From Aliivibrio sp. S4MY1 (lineage in GTDB: Bacteria > Pseudomonadota > Gammaproteobacteria > Enterobacterales > Vibrionaceae): a DNA stretch of 64,000 bases. The position numbers were made by a program, and so were the translations under genes. Positions 42,184 to 51,975 of the stretch are shown here, in pieces. Where the stretch lies: assembly GCF_028765545.1 (NCBI RefSeq), contig NZ_JARACP010000009.1:62001-126000 (forward strand). Direction: 5' to 3'. Within the stretch, counting starts at the first letter, position 1, and each line of letters starts with the position of its first letter. The notes beneath the pieces were generated by a model, which did no database searches, was not told the origin of the DNA, and saw only the letters and a program-made list of their open reading frames with translations.

Positions 42184-43437
42184 TTAAAATTCGTGATCTG
42201 CGGTATCAGGGTTTAAGCTTGTAATACCAATCACATTTGCTGCGCGCTCAATCGACGCGGTTTGTAGCACTAAAGACATGATGGATTTATTCACCAACGC
42301 ATTACCTGCTGCATTGTCTGAAGCAATCAACTGATCGAAATGTTGGTTATCTTTTTCAGCTGCCGATACTAACGTTCCAACTTGAGTGCGTGTTGCATCA
42401 AATTGCTGCTGAATCTCTTTAGCTGCCTTTGCGTCTTTCTTAGCAACTAAATCGTGAATACTTGGGCCTGATAATTGAGAGCCATCTGCACGAGTGTAAG
42501 TGCCTGTATATACGTTATAGATACCTTGTTCATTATAGTAATGAGAGTTGTGCGTATTATCAGAGAAACAATCGTGCTCATCTTCTGTAGAATTGGCTTC
42601 TAAGGCTACCTTCATGCGTTCACCCGCTAGCTCACCTAATGATAAAGAGCCCATGCCAAACAGCATCTTACGCAAACCTTGCTCTGATGATTCAGATAAT
42701 AGCTCTGCACGGTAATTTTTCTCACCTTCTTTCCACTGCTTTTCCATCCAAGATAAATCTTTAATTAGTAACTCAGAAGCTGATTTTAAATACTCAGCAC
42801 GGCGCTCACAGTTACCGTTAGTACAAGCAGAACCAATAACATAATCGGTATATGGTCGCTCACCTGCACCGGCATTTGTGCCATTTAAATCTTGCCCCCA
42901 TAAAAGAAACTCAATGGCATGATAACCCGTCGCTACATTTGCTTCTGACCCGCCTAGCTCATTAAGATCCGCTAATTTATCTGCTTCTATGTTTTTCACA
43001 TCAAGCGTTTCTGCACCAATTTTTATTGAGGTAGAAGCAATGATATTAGCTTTAGCACCGTCATTGCCTAATTCATATTGGTAATCATCGGCAACGTAAT
43101 CAATTAAGCCTTCATCTAGTGGCCATGCGTTTAGTTGCCCTTCCCAATCATCAACAATGGCATTACCAAAACGGAATACTTCTGATTGTTGGTAAGGCAC
43201 ACGCGCTGCTTTCCATGCTGTTTTAACCGTTTGTAAGCCTTTCTCAGATGGGTTATTCAAAAAAGTGTGAATGGCTTTATCAAGTTGCTGAGCTGTCGTT
43301 AAAGAATCACTGTATACCGCATGAGCAATATCTGCGTAATGTTCAACAACTTCTGTTTGAGTCGCGGCATAAGAAAACGCAGGTAAAGCAAAAAGTGAGA
43401 TGGTAACAATATTTCGAGCAAATTTGACGTGGTTCAT
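42184..43437 (-). CDS. Imelysin-family periplasmic protein (IrpA-like)
   Basis: A 417-residue exported protein, signal peptide about 1-24 (ending SYA). The imelysin core contains GYHAIEFLLWGQD, the GxHxxE metal motif, intact here. Such proteins are iron-regulated in cyanobacteria (IrpA) and marine bacteria. The ATG at 43437 has AAGGAC upstream; the longer frame to 43479 lacks a better site and would displace the signal peptide. A Fur-box-like sequence lies about 70 bp upstream. It leads the operon that continues with DUF1111, lipoprotein imelysin and DUF1513. Confidence 0.88.
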   Translation of the reverse strand: MNHVKFARNIVTISLFALPAFSYAATQTEVVEHYADIAHAVYSDSLTTAQQLDKAIHTFLNNPSEKGLQTVKTAWKAARVPYQQSEVFRFGNAIVDDWEGQLNAWPLDEGLIDYVADDYQYELGNDGAKANIIASTSIKIGAETLDVKNIEADKLADLNELGGSEANVATGYHAIEFLLWGQDLNGTNAGAGERPYTDYVIGSACTNGNCERRAEYLKSASELLIKDLSWMEKQWKEGEKNYRAELLSESSEQGLRKMLFGMGSLSLGELAGERMKVALEANSTEDEHDCFSDNTHNSHYYNEQGIYNVYTGTYTRADGSQLSGPSIHDLVAKKDAKAAKEIQQQFDATRTQVGTLVSAAEKDNQHFDQLIASDNAAGNALVNKSIMSLVLQTASIERAANVIGITSLNPDTADHEF

Positions 43438-43503
43438 AAATCGTCCTTGTTGAGCAAATGAATAGAGTTTGTAAACCATTAATTGAAATCTGTAAGAATT
43501 TAT

Positions 43504-43522
43504 TAATGATAATAATTTTTAT
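43504..43522. promoter_or_regulatory. Fur box-like sequence upstream of irpA
   Basis: TAATGATAATAATTTTTAT resembles the 19-bp Fur consensus GATAATGATAATCATTATC, with good match in the ATGATAAT core. It fits iron-repressed expression of the imelysin operon. Confidence 0.55.
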
Positions 43523-43595
43523 TTGCGTAATATACCGAAAAGAAATAGGAATGCAAATATTTATCATTTAGATTAACAAGCCATCAATGGAATAT

Positions 43596-43622
43596 AAAAA
43601 AGCCCCATCCAATGATGAGGCT
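43596..43622 (-). terminator. Terminator of ribA
   Basis: On the minus strand AGCCTCATC-ATTG-GATGGGGCT (one G-U pair) is followed by six Ts. Confidence 0.85.
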
Positions 43623-43657
43623 CTAGTAAGTACTTTTTGCCGTTAGTTAAATAGCAG

Positions 43658-44257
43658 TTATTTATCTAAATCAAGGTTATGCCCATGAGCTGCCTTTGCT
43701 TTTAAATAATGCTCATTACCTTGTTTAATATGTGCATGCGTATTAACCACTTCTTCTAACTCAATACCGTAGTTTTGAATATCTTCAATTTTCTTAGGAT
43801 TATTGGTGACGAGTTTAATTTTAGAAAGCCCTAATGCTTCAAGCATCTGAGCTGCTTCTTTAAAATCACGTAAGTCATCACCAAAACCTAAGTGGTTATT
43901 AGCCTCATAGGTGTTCATTCCTTGGCTTTGAAGCTCATAAGCATCCAGTTTATTATACAAACCAATACCGCGTCCCTCTTGGCGAAGATATAAAATAATA
44001 CCGCCACTTTCAGACATACGATTAATAGTTTCTTCTAACTGTTCACCACAATCACAGCGTGATGAATGAAATACGTCTCCCGTTAAGCATTCTGAATGCA
44101 TACGAACCAGAGGGGATGTTTGATTCTTATCAGCGTGATTAAAGATAACAGCGACATGTTCTTTTTCAGTCTCTAGGCCTTCAAATGAAAGCATTTCTGC
44201 AGGGATATTACTTTTTTGCCCTACTTTTAACTCTATACGGGCTCTTACGTTTGCCAT
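43658..44257 (-). CDS. ribA: GTP cyclohydrolase II
   Basis: A 199-residue enzyme opening the imidazole ring of GTP as the first step of riboflavin synthesis. The zinc cluster appears as [18 protein letters not shown], and the catalytic/GTP-binding block as [22 protein letters not shown]. Residues GFGDDLRDF and [12 protein letters not shown] are also typical. Length matches E. coli RibA. It is monocistronic, with no FMN riboswitch apparent upstream. High confidence. Confidence 0.95.
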   Translation of the reverse strand: MANVRARIELKVGQKSNIPAEMLSFEGLETEKEHVAVIFNHADKNQTSPLVRMHSECLTGDVFHSSRCDCGEQLEETINRMSESGGIILYLRQEGRGIGLYNKLDAYELQSQGMNTYEANNHLGFGDDLRDFKEAAQMLEALGLSKIKLVTNNPKKIEDIQNYGIELEEVVNTHAHIKQGNEHYLKAKAAHGHNLDLDK

Positions 44258-44352
44258 GCTGATTTACTGCCTTTTTCAATGAGAAGATCAGATCTTCTAC
44301 GATTTAATCTGATAAAAAGATCATAAGCATACCTAGCAAATATGCAAGAATC

Positions 44353-44383
44353 AAAAAAAAGGCCTAACAAATGTTAGACCTTT
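44353..44383 (-). terminator. Terminator of the alcohol dehydrogenase gene
   Basis: On the minus strand AAAGGTCTAACA/TGTTAGGCCTTT with a short loop, then eight Ts. Confidence 0.85.
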
Positions 44384-44414
44384 CTAAACTAATTAATACT
44401 TTTATCTATAAGAA

Positions 44415-45560
44415 TTACATTGCTGCTTTGAAGATACTTACGATTTCTTCGTGCGTCGCTTGTTTAGGGTTAGTAAAACCACAAGCATCTTTCAGTGCGT
44501 TTTCAGCTAGGGTATCAAAATCTTCTTCTTTAGCGTTAAGCTCTGTTAGGCCAGAAGGAATACCAACATCTTGTGATAATTGTTTAATCGCTTCTAGTGC
44601 AGCTTGAGCACCCTCTTCATTTGTCATGCCTTCAACATTTACGCCCATTGCTTTTGCAACATCTTTTAGACGCTCTGGACATACTTTTGCGTTGTAACTT
44701 TGTACGTGTGGAAGAAGAATCGCATTACATACACCGTGTGGAAGATCATAGAAGCCACCTAGTTGGTGCGCCATTGCATGAACATAACCTAAAGAAGCAT
44801 TGTTAAACGCCATACCCGCCATGAACTGTGCGTAAGCCATTTGCTCACGCGCTTCTAGGTTTTGGCCATCTTCTACTGCAGTACGTAAATGCGCTTGAAT
44901 TAACTCCATCGCTTTAATCGCAACAGCGTCTGTAATTGGCGTTGCTGCAATAGAGACATACGCTTCAATCGCATGCGTTAATGCATCCATCCCCGTTGCT
45001 GCCGTTAATGACGCAGGCTTAGCAAGCATTAACTCAGGATCATTTACCGACATTAATGGCGTTGTGTGTTTATCAACAATAGCCATTTTAATATGACGCG
45101 CTTCATCAGTAATAATACAGAAACGAGTCATTTCAGATGCCGTACCTGCCGTTGTATTAATAGCAACTAATGGCATTTGTGGTTTAGGTGATTGATCTAC
45201 ACCTTCATAGTCAGCAATTTCACCACCATTAGCGGCAACTAAAGCGATGCCTTTCGCACAATCGTGTGGAGAGCCACCACCAAGCGAAATAACAAGATCA
45301 CACTCATTTTCTTTAAGAATTTTTAAGCCAGCATTTACATTACCGATAGTTGGGTTTGGTTGTGTTCCATCGAACACTGCAACGTCTACACCGCGCTCGG
45401 CTAGTAGATCAGATACCTGCTTAACCATACCAATTGCAACTAGCACGTTATCAGTAACGATTAACGCTTTTTTGTAGCCTTGAGATTTAATGCTGTCCAT
45501 TGCTTCTGTAAGACAACCTGCACCCATTAAATTTACAGTAGGGATAAAAAATGCACTCAT
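44415..45560 (-). CDS. yiaY: Iron-containing alcohol dehydrogenase (YiaY/ADH II type)
   Basis: A 381-residue NAD-dependent Fe-ADH. The nucleotide loop [11 protein letters not shown] (about 94-104) and the metal ligands in [10 protein letters not shown] and [19 protein letters not shown] are intact. It is closest to E. coli YiaY (L-threonine/alcohol dehydrogenase) and Zymomonas ADH II. The ATG at 45560 follows a GGAG site; the annotated longer start at 45572 is less likely. It stands alone with a 185-bp upstream gap. Family confident, substrate less so. Confidence 0.88.
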   Translation of the reverse strand: MSAFFIPTVNLMGAGCLTEAMDSIKSQGYKKALIVTDNVLVAIGMVKQVSDLLAERGVDVAVFDGTQPNPTIGNVNAGLKILKENECDLVISLGGGSPHDCAKGIALVAANGGEIADYEGVDQSPKPQMPLVAINTTAGTASEMTRFCIITDEARHIKMAIVDKHTTPLMSVNDPELMLAKPASLTAATGMDALTHAIEAYVSIAATPITDAVAIKAMELIQAHLRTAVEDGQNLEAREQMAYAQFMAGMAFNNASLGYVHAMAHQLGGFYDLPHGVCNAILLPHVQSYNAKVCPERLKDVAKAMGVNVEGMTNEEGAQAALEAIKQLSQDVGIPSGLTELNAKEEDFDTLAENALKDACGFTNPKQATHEEIVSIFKAAM

Positions 45561-45758
45561 AACCAACTCCATTAGTATTTATATAAATTTTTAAGAACTG
45601 TTTATGTTTTAACATCGATGCAGGTAATAACTTTTTGATCTAAGACAAAAAATGAAACAGGTTTATTTTATTGCAACAAAACTGTGAAGTAGAGCATTTA
45701 CACTAATGCGCAAGGTCACATAAAAACGCAATAATTTATTGATAATAAAAACAATAGA

Positions 45759-46475
45759 TTAAACACTTAATAAATGACCATTATCTTTAAGCCATCTTTT
45801 ACACTCTTGAAAATCTGGCATTACTCGTTCGACTTCTTTCCAAAACAGAGGTGAATGATCGTGATGAATGAGATGACACAGTTCATGAATCACCACATAA
45901 TCCACTACGCGATTTGGCGCTTGCATAATTAACCAATTAAACTCTAAATCCCCGTAAGGCGTACAACTTCCCCAGCGGCTTTTAAACTCTTTAATACGAA
46001 TAACCGCGGTTTCAACCCCCACTATCGGCGCATAGCGGTGAACTTTTTCACGAATTTTCTTTTCAGCATTCCGCTTATACCAATTCACCAAAGCGCGATT
46101 AATATACTGCGGTTGATGTTTAGGTTCAGGCACGGTGATCAAAATACGCCCTGCGACCAATTTAGTTTGAGTCAGCTCACCAGCCACTACTTTTAAACGA
46201 TAATTTCGCCCAAGGTAAGGGAAAGCTTCACCCGATACATACTCTCTCGTATTCGTTGGTGTCGCATGCTGATTTAACGCGAGCTTTTCGATAATCCACG
46301 CGTGCTTATCTGTAATAACCTTTTCTATGCGATCAAGATCGAGCCTTCTTGGCACAACAACAGTGACCTTTCCCTCTTCCACTTTAATGGACGCGGTTTT
46401 TCTGCGAGAAGTGCGCTCGATGTAAACGCAATAACTTTCTCGCTGGATCATCTCTGCCTTTTTCTCTTTTGCCAT
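45759..46475 (-). CDS. YgjP-like M48 metallopeptidase associated with the type I RM locus
   Basis: A 238-residue protein with the zinc motif HELCHLIHHDHS (HExxH at about 197-201), preceded by the typical RWGSC segment of the YgjP/WLM metallopeptidase family. The ATG at 46475 lies 1 bp after the hsdR stop, so the two are coupled. Genes of this family often follow hsdR. Its role may be processing or control of HsdR, but this has not been shown for this protein. Family call confident. Confidence 0.85.
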   Translation of the reverse strand: MAKEKKAEMIQRESYCVYIERTSRRKTASIKVEEGKVTVVVPRRLDLDRIEKVITDKHAWIIEKLALNQHATPTNTREYVSGEAFPYLGRNYRLKVVAGELTQTKLVAGRILITVPEPKHQPQYINRALVNWYKRNAEKKIREKVHRYAPIVGVETAVIRIKEFKSRWGSCTPYGDLEFNWLIMQAPNRVVDYVVIHELCHLIHHDHSPLFWKEVERVMPDFQECKRWLKDNGHLLSV

Positions 46476-46476
46476 G

Positions 46477-49400
46477 CTACTTATTTCCAAACTTGGTTTT
46501 CGCCAAGTCCATAAAGCGATCTTGTAGAACCGTCACCAACGCTTTATCACCAAAGGGTTGGTCAAGCACAGCACGTTTGATCTCTTTCTTCATGCGTTTT
46601 ATTTCATCTTGCTTATTGAAGAAATCGACAGTTTCCGTCGCTTCATCAAGCATAACCACTAATGCTTGGGTTACCGCTTTAATCTCATCATGGGTTGATT
46701 CGGCAATCACATCGCCATCACTGACGTTGGTGACTTCAGCGATAAGGATATTGTAAAAAGCAAACTCCGTTTCAGACAAGCCGACATCCTGTGCTGCTTG
46801 CTGATACTGTGACCCAATATCCCCTCTCATTTCTAACATTAACTCAAGCTGTTGTGCCCACTTGCCTGCGGTTTTTTCGATAATGTCACGCAAGCGTAAA
46901 CTCAACGAACGGTAATATTCTGGGTCTTCATCCAAATTAATTGTAATGTGGTGCTTAATGGCACTTTCTATTTCAGAGGCTTTTGATTCGTCCGATTTAA
47001 TCGCTGTAATGCTTTCTTTAAAATTAGCCGCTAACAAATCAATCGGTGCGATTTTCGGGTCAACACCCGTGCTGAGAATATGCTCATCCACCAATTGGCG
47101 CACTTTGGCACCAATCTCGCTCATATCTAGCCCTTCGTCTCGAAATTTGCGTTTTGAATTGTGATAAATTTTGCCTAATAACTTCATATCAGGAATAAAC
47201 GGAGCGGCCTCAGCATCAGGTAAAATAACGTTTAATTGCTTGGCAAACTGCTTAAATGCCATGTCAAATTGCGCTCGCACTGTTTCATCTTTTAATGCTA
47301 AAACGTAATCATCAATATCGTCACTCGGTTTGCCATTTTTAAGTACCTGCTTAAAGAACGACATGGCACGCGTATGCTTGGCTTTCAGCTTTGGTATTTC
47401 ATCTTTTAAGCTTTGATACGAACCTTCTATATCATCACTGCTGAACAACTCTAACGCCTCAGTAAGATGCATCGCTAAGCCATGATAATCCACTACATAA
47501 CCACACTCTTTGCCTTTATAGGTTCGGTTCACACGAGCAATTGCCTGCATTAAAGTGTGATCTTGCAGCTTTCTGTCGATGTACATCACTTGAGCAATAG
47601 GTGCATCAAAGCCCGTTAACAGCATGTCTTTGACTATCAAAAAAGCGGTATTATTAAACTTTTTATTTTTCTCTTCAGTGCCTTGTTTATCGATACCAAA
47701 AGGCTTTTTAAAATTGGCGATGACTTTCTTTTGATGCACTTTATCTGTGTATTGAGTGAGGTACTTTTCATCATTGTGATCGCCAGAGATAATCACCTCT
47801 GAGTGAGGCGCACCTAATTCATCTAAGGTCTTTTTAAAAATAGCCGCCGCATGACGACTGCCCACCACGATCATGGCTTTAAAGCCATCAGGACGAATAT
47901 GTTCTTTATAGTGTTTGATTAAATCAATACACACCCAACGAATACGAGCTGGAGCTTCACGAACCGCCTTTTCTACACCGTATTTTCTTTTGATCTCACG
48001 TTGTTCTTCTTCAGTGTATTCACCAAAGTATTCCTCAAAAAGTTTATCGAGTGAATCACCTGCGACTTCCGATTTCACTTCACGGCCTTCATAAAGCAAT
48101 TTAACCGTTGCCCCATCTTCTACCGCTTGGTTTATTTTGTATTCATCAATGTAACCACCAAACGCTTGACTCATTTTTTGAGTTTTCAGCAATGGCGTTC
48201 CGGTGAAACCAATTTTAGGCGCATTAGGTAACGCGGCATTAATCGTCATTGCCAAACCACCAAATTGGGTTCGGTGCGCCTCATCAGCCAAGACAATGAT
48301 TTTGTCACTTGGGTTTAAATCAACAAAACCTTCTGCTACCGTTTTTTGCTTCTCTTGTTCTTTTTCGAGATCGGCAAATTTTTGTACCATCGCGGTCACA
48401 AGATCAGAGCTGTCTTTCTTTAGTAATTCTTTTAATTCTGCCACTGAACCTGCGTTATACACCGTCTCACCCTGCGCATCACGGAAGGTATTTGATAGCT
48501 GCTCATCAAGTTGAGTTCGGTCGGTAATAAACACCAATTTATACTGTTTTAATTCGGCATCACGACGCATTTTTACGGCAAGCATCACCATGGTCAGCGA
48601 TTTACCACTGCCCTGTGTATGCCAAACTACACCACTTCTTTCTTTTCGATCCTTGCCTGATTTCAAGCGTTCAATCACTTTATTAACCGCACGATATTGC
48701 TGATAACGCGCCACTTTTTTAATTAAGCGACCGTCATCAGTTTCAAATAAAATGAAATTTTGCAGAATATCGAGAAAGTTTGAAATACTGAATATGCCCG
48801 CCAACAAACGCTGTTGCGCGGTAACTTCTGTTAATACCTCGTAACTTGCTGCTGGCTCAGCGGCTTGTTGCCATTCATCATGCTCTGTTGAGTTATCTTC
48901 ACTCTCGTCTAACGCATCATCAGGGATTTGAACCGTAATCGCAGAATGAAGTGGAACGATATTATCGCGTAATGACTGTTGTGCTAATTGCGCATCAGAA
49001 AAAGGATACGCGTCTTTCCAATCACCATAATGCTGACTGTTTGAGCTGATGGTGCCCACTTTGGCTTGATCTCGACAAGTCGATACCATGAGTTGGTTAT
49101 ACCAAAACAGTTTTTCGGCCCCTTCGTGATCATCGGTATGACGTAGATTCGCGTAACGGCGTAATTGATTAATGCCATCACTCATTGGCGCGGAGATATA
49201 CGGTGATTTGCATTCAATCACGGCTAGTGGAATGCCATTAACAAAGCAGACAATATCTGGAATGATGCTTTGGTTTGTACCTTCTACTTTAAATTGGTTG
49301 GTACATAAGAATTCGTTATTGCTTGGGGTTTCAAAATCAACCAGTTTAACCGTCTGCCCTTTTCGCCCTTTACCTAAGTCTTGTTCTACTGAGAGATAAT

Positions 49401-49695
49401 TAACCATGGTTTGATAGAAGGCGTGGTTATATTCCATTAAGGCGGCGAAATTGGGATGCGTGACTTCACGAGAGACTTTGCGAAGGTTCTCGTCGCTTAT
49501 CCACGGGTTAATGCGTTTAATCGCAGCTTCAAGGCGTTTGACTAACACCACATCACGCAGGTAAGTACGCTCAGGAACACCATCAGCACAGGCATAATCT
49601 GGCGACAGTTGTTTACCTGGAATGTAAGTCCACCCTAGTTGAACCAACTGAGCAATGGCAGGGGCTTCTACTTTATTGAATTCGTTATTTTTCAT
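46477..49695 (-). CDS. hsdR: Type I restriction endonuclease subunit R
   Basis: A 1072-residue motor and nuclease subunit. The N-terminal PD-(D/E)xK nuclease has Asp147 (PDIV), Glu161 and Lys163 (IECKS). Helicase motif I is HTQGSGKSLTM with Lys365, motif II ADEAHRTQ. A long C-terminal helical region would contact the methylase. It follows the Fic gene by 4 bp and precedes the peptidase gene by 1 bp. No frameshift, so restriction should be active. High confidence. Confidence 0.93.
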   Translation of the reverse strand: MKNNEFNKVEAPAIAQLVQLGWTYIPGKQLSPDYACADGVPERTYLRDVVLVKRLEAAIKRINPWISDENLRKVSREVTHPNFAALMEYNHAFYQTMVNYLSVEQDLGKGRKGQTVKLVDFETPSNNEFLCTNQFKVEGTNQSIIPDIVCFVNGIPLAVIECKSPYISAPMSDGINQLRRYANLRHTDDHEGAEKLFWYNQLMVSTCRDQAKVGTISSNSQHYGDWKDAYPFSDAQLAQQSLRDNIVPLHSAITVQIPDDALDESEDNSTEHDEWQQAAEPAASYEVLTEVTAQQRLLAGIFSISNFLDILQNFILFETDDGRLIKKVARYQQYRAVNKVIERLKSGKDRKERSGVVWHTQGSGKSLTMVMLAVKMRRDAELKQYKLVFITDRTQLDEQLSNTFRDAQGETVYNAGSVAELKELLKKDSSDLVTAMVQKFADLEKEQEKQKTVAEGFVDLNPSDKIIVLADEAHRTQFGGLAMTINAALPNAPKIGFTGTPLLKTQKMSQAFGGYIDEYKINQAVEDGATVKLLYEGREVKSEVAGDSLDKLFEEYFGEYTEEEQREIKRKYGVEKAVREAPARIRWVCIDLIKHYKEHIRPDGFKAMIVVGSRHAAAIFKKTLDELGAPHSEVIISGDHNDEKYLTQYTDKVHQKKVIANFKKPFGIDKQGTEEKNKKFNNTAFLIVKDMLLTGFDAPIAQVMYIDRKLQDHTLMQAIARVNRTYKGKECGYVVDYHGLAMHLTEALELFSSDDIEGSYQSLKDEIPKLKAKHTRAMSFFKQVLKNGKPSDDIDDYVLALKDETVRAQFDMAFKQFAKQLNVILPDAEAAPFIPDMKLLGKIYHNSKRKFRDEGLDMSEIGAKVRQLVDEHILSTGVDPKIAPIDLLAANFKESITAIKSDESKASEIESAIKHHITINLDEDPEYYRSLSLRLRDIIEKTAGKWAQQLELMLEMRGDIGSQYQQAAQDVGLSETEFAFYNILIAEVTNVSDGDVIAESTHDEIKAVTQALVVMLDEATETVDFFNKQDEIKRMKKEIKRAVLDQPFGDKALVTVLQDRFMDLAKTKFGNK

Positions 49696-49699
49696 GCCT

Positions 49700-50767
49700 C
49701 TACCCTTGCTGTGACTGCGTTAATTTACCTAACTCAGTGAGTTGATATTGTTGTAATCGACTGGTTGGTTTATCTGGGATGGTCATTTCAATAACCCCCT
49801 CATTTAAGGCAGGTTTAAGATAAAGTTGATTGAATGATTTCTTATCTTTTAAACCAAGTAATTGCTGTAACTCTTCACGTTTAAAGGTAATGACTTTAGG
49901 TGATAGTTGTTGTTTTTCTTGTGCTGAAACCATCGCTTTTAATAACGCTGCGACTTGGGGGGTGACTTGGGGGGTGACTTGGGGGGTCGCGTATTCTACT
50001 GCTTGATTATTATGATGTAATTGCTGTAATGATTTCTCTATCATCGATAGCATAAATTCAATAAATGGTGCGCTGTTTGTTCCATTGGTGCTGTCAGCAA
50101 TGGCTTTGTAATAATCATCTTGATGCGATGAAATTAAGCTTTCGACAGGCAAATAGGTAAACACCTCATGGTACTGTTTTAGAATAAGGGTTTGCCATAA
50201 ACGCCCCATTCTTCCATTGCCATCGGCGAACGGGTGAATAAACTCAAACTCGTAATGAAACACACAGCTTTTTATTAGTGGATGATCGTCACTGGTGGCT
50301 AACCATGCAAACAGATCATTCATTAATCGAGGGACTAACCCTTCTGGTGGTGCCATGTGGATCACTTGATCGTTTTTAAACACGCCAACGCCAGTTGAAC
50401 GGTATTGGCCTGCGCTGTCGATTAACCCTAACATCAGTTGTTTATGAGCAAGTAACAGTGCTTTCTCATTATCAAATTGAAAACTATCTAATTGCTCATA
50501 AACGGTTAATGCATTACTGGCTTCTTGCACTTCTCGTGCAGGTGCTATGACTCTCTTCCCATCTAAAATCGCGGTGATTTGCTCTTCACTTAGCTGATTA
50601 CCTTCAATGGCTAGTGAGCCTTGAATGGTTCGCACTCGGTTTACTTTACGCAATAAGAGCGATTGCTCTGCGCTTTGAGTTGCGGATAAGCGACCAAGTT
50701 GTTCACTGACATTAGCAACCAGTGACACGATTTTATTGTTTAATGTGAAAGGAGGAGAGTATGTCAT
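49700..50767 (-). CDS. Class II Fic-domain protein in the type I RM operon
   Basis: A 355-residue Fic protein that would AMPylate a target. The active motif HPFADGNGRMGR (178-189) is intact. The N-terminal inhibitory helix has S51-LAI-E55-G56, the class II (S/T)xxxE(G/N) autoinhibition motif, so activity is probably held off at rest. A linker with three TPQV repeats (261-272) leads to a winged-helix C-terminal domain. It overlaps hsdS by 1 bp (TAATG) and lies 4 bp before hsdR. Target unknown; control of the RM system or an added defence arm is inferred. Confidence 0.88.
   Translation of the reverse strand: MTYSPPFTLNNKIVSLVANVSEQLGRLSATQSAEQSLLLRKVNRVRTIQGSLAIEGNQLSEEQITAILDGKRVIAPAREVQEASNALTVYEQLDSFQFDNEKALLLAHKQLMLGLIDSAGQYRSTGVGVFKNDQVIHMAPPEGLVPRLMNDLFAWLATSDDHPLIKSCVFHYEFEFIHPFADGNGRMGRLWQTLILKQYHEVFTYLPVESLISSHQDDYYKAIADSTNGTNSAPFIEFMLSMIEKSLQQLHHNNQAVEYATPQVTPQVTPQVAALLKAMVSAQEKQQLSPKVITFKREELQQLLGLKDKKSFNQLYLKPALNEGVIEMTIPDKPTSRLQQYQLTELGKLTQSQQG
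49952..49987. repeat. Perfect 12-bp triplication in the Fic gene
   Basis: Three exact tandem copies of GACTTGGGGGGT, each with a run of six Gs. Each encodes TPQV on the minus strand. Copy-number change would lengthen the linker in frame; slippage in the G run would break the frame. Confidence 0.9.
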
Positions 50768-51975
50768 TAGCTGTCTACCTTTACTCGTACTTTACCTGTT
50801 AGGAGATCTTGCATAAGGGCTTTTTTGAGGTTTCTATTTTTCTTTAGTTTGCCGTCAGCAGCTTTCAACCGATTCGACAGCGTCTCAAGCACTCTAATTA
50901 TAACTTCTTGCTCTGTGATTGATGGGACAGGTACTGGAATAGATATTAACTTTTCCTTTGTCAGGTGAGCTATGCTAGTTTGAGATATATAATCAACAAG
51001 TAACCCGTTTTCTTTGGCAAATTTCATATATTCCATGAGTAAAACTGGTTTATACCGATTCTCAATTGGTCGTAAACGATGAATTGCTTTTTGGTAATAA
51101 CAATCTGATATTTCATTCATCCAAATAGCGCAACGGCCAACATCCCCACCCTCACACATCAAAAGGTCACCAGTTTCCAATGAGAATTTTTGCTTTTCTT
51201 TCTCTGAGAAATCCATTTTCTCTAGATCATCAATAACAACTCTTCCCCATTGGATATTCTTATTACCTAAGTATGATAGCGGAGAGTCCGTTATCTTCGA
51301 GGCTTTACTTAGCATCTTACCAAGTTGCACTGAGAACAAGTTACCGATTAATTCAACCGCCCACGCCTTCGGAATCCTGCCCACTGGCGAATCTTTAAAC
51401 TCAGTATGTGGTTTTCCATCTACACCGACACCGCGGGTTAATAGCTCTTGCATCATGCCTGTTTTTAGGTCTTTGAGCTTGTTTATTTGCGCCTGTGTTT
51501 TTTCTATCACTTCATCGACTGAAGTGAGAATAGCGGCGATTTTTTGTTGTTCTGGGAGTGGTGGGAGTAAAAATTCAATTTCTCCAAAAGTACCATTCAT
51601 TAATTTAGGGTTACCAACATAAGATACGTGGCTTTTAGCTACCGTACTCAAATAACGTGCGACAAAGTTAGGAAATACATCGTAATTCCCATTATCTTGT
51701 AATGTTCCACATACATTAGTGCAGTTAAATTGACCTTTTCTATGAAAAACAGTCCCAGCGTATGCTCCATCAGTTGTCCATGTTATATATTCACCATCAA
51801 AATCATACGTATTAATGGACCCCATTTTTCCATTATCTTTCGATTGGGATGAAAAAACAGGGTAGTGCCCAGGATTATCCCTAATTTCAGGCTTACTTAT
51901 TACACGCCCTCGACCTAACTTAAATGCTTTTTGCACCTCTAATAATACCCACCCTTCTGGCACAAACTCACTCAT
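50767..51975 (-). CDS. hsdS: Type I restriction specificity subunit S
   Basis: A 402-residue specificity protein with two target-recognition domains separated by conserved helices. The central spacer contains [28 protein letters not shown], and the last part ends [29 protein letters not shown]. These are typical Hsd S dimer/spacer helices. TRD sequences vary by strain and set the recognition site. It overlaps hsdM by 8 bp and fic by 1 bp. The bipartite target cannot be read from the sequence. Confidence 0.92.
   Translation of the reverse strand: MSEFVPEGWVLLEVQKAFKLGRGRVISKPEIRDNPGHYPVFSSQSKDNGKMGSINTYDFDGEYITWTTDGAYAGTVFHRKGQFNCTNVCGTLQDNGNYDVFPNFVARYLSTVAKSHVSYVGNPKLMNGTFGEIEFLLPPLPEQQKIAAILTSVDEVIEKTQAQINKLKDLKTGMMQELLTRGVGVDGKPHTEFKDSPVGRIPKAWAVELIGNLFSVQLGKMLSKASKITDSPLSYLGNKNIQWGRVVIDDLEKMDFSEKEKQKFSLETGDLLMCEGGDVGRCAIWMNEISDCYYQKAIHRLRPIENRYKPVLLMEYMKFAKENGLLVDYISQTSIAHLTKEKLISIPVPVPSITEQEVIIRVLETLSNRLKAADGKLKKNRNLKKALMQDLLTGKVRVKVDS

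Noticed and set aside
49952..49987. Possible CRISPR-like short repeat
   Set aside because: Tandem repeats without spacers inside a coding frame; it codes for the TPQV linker.
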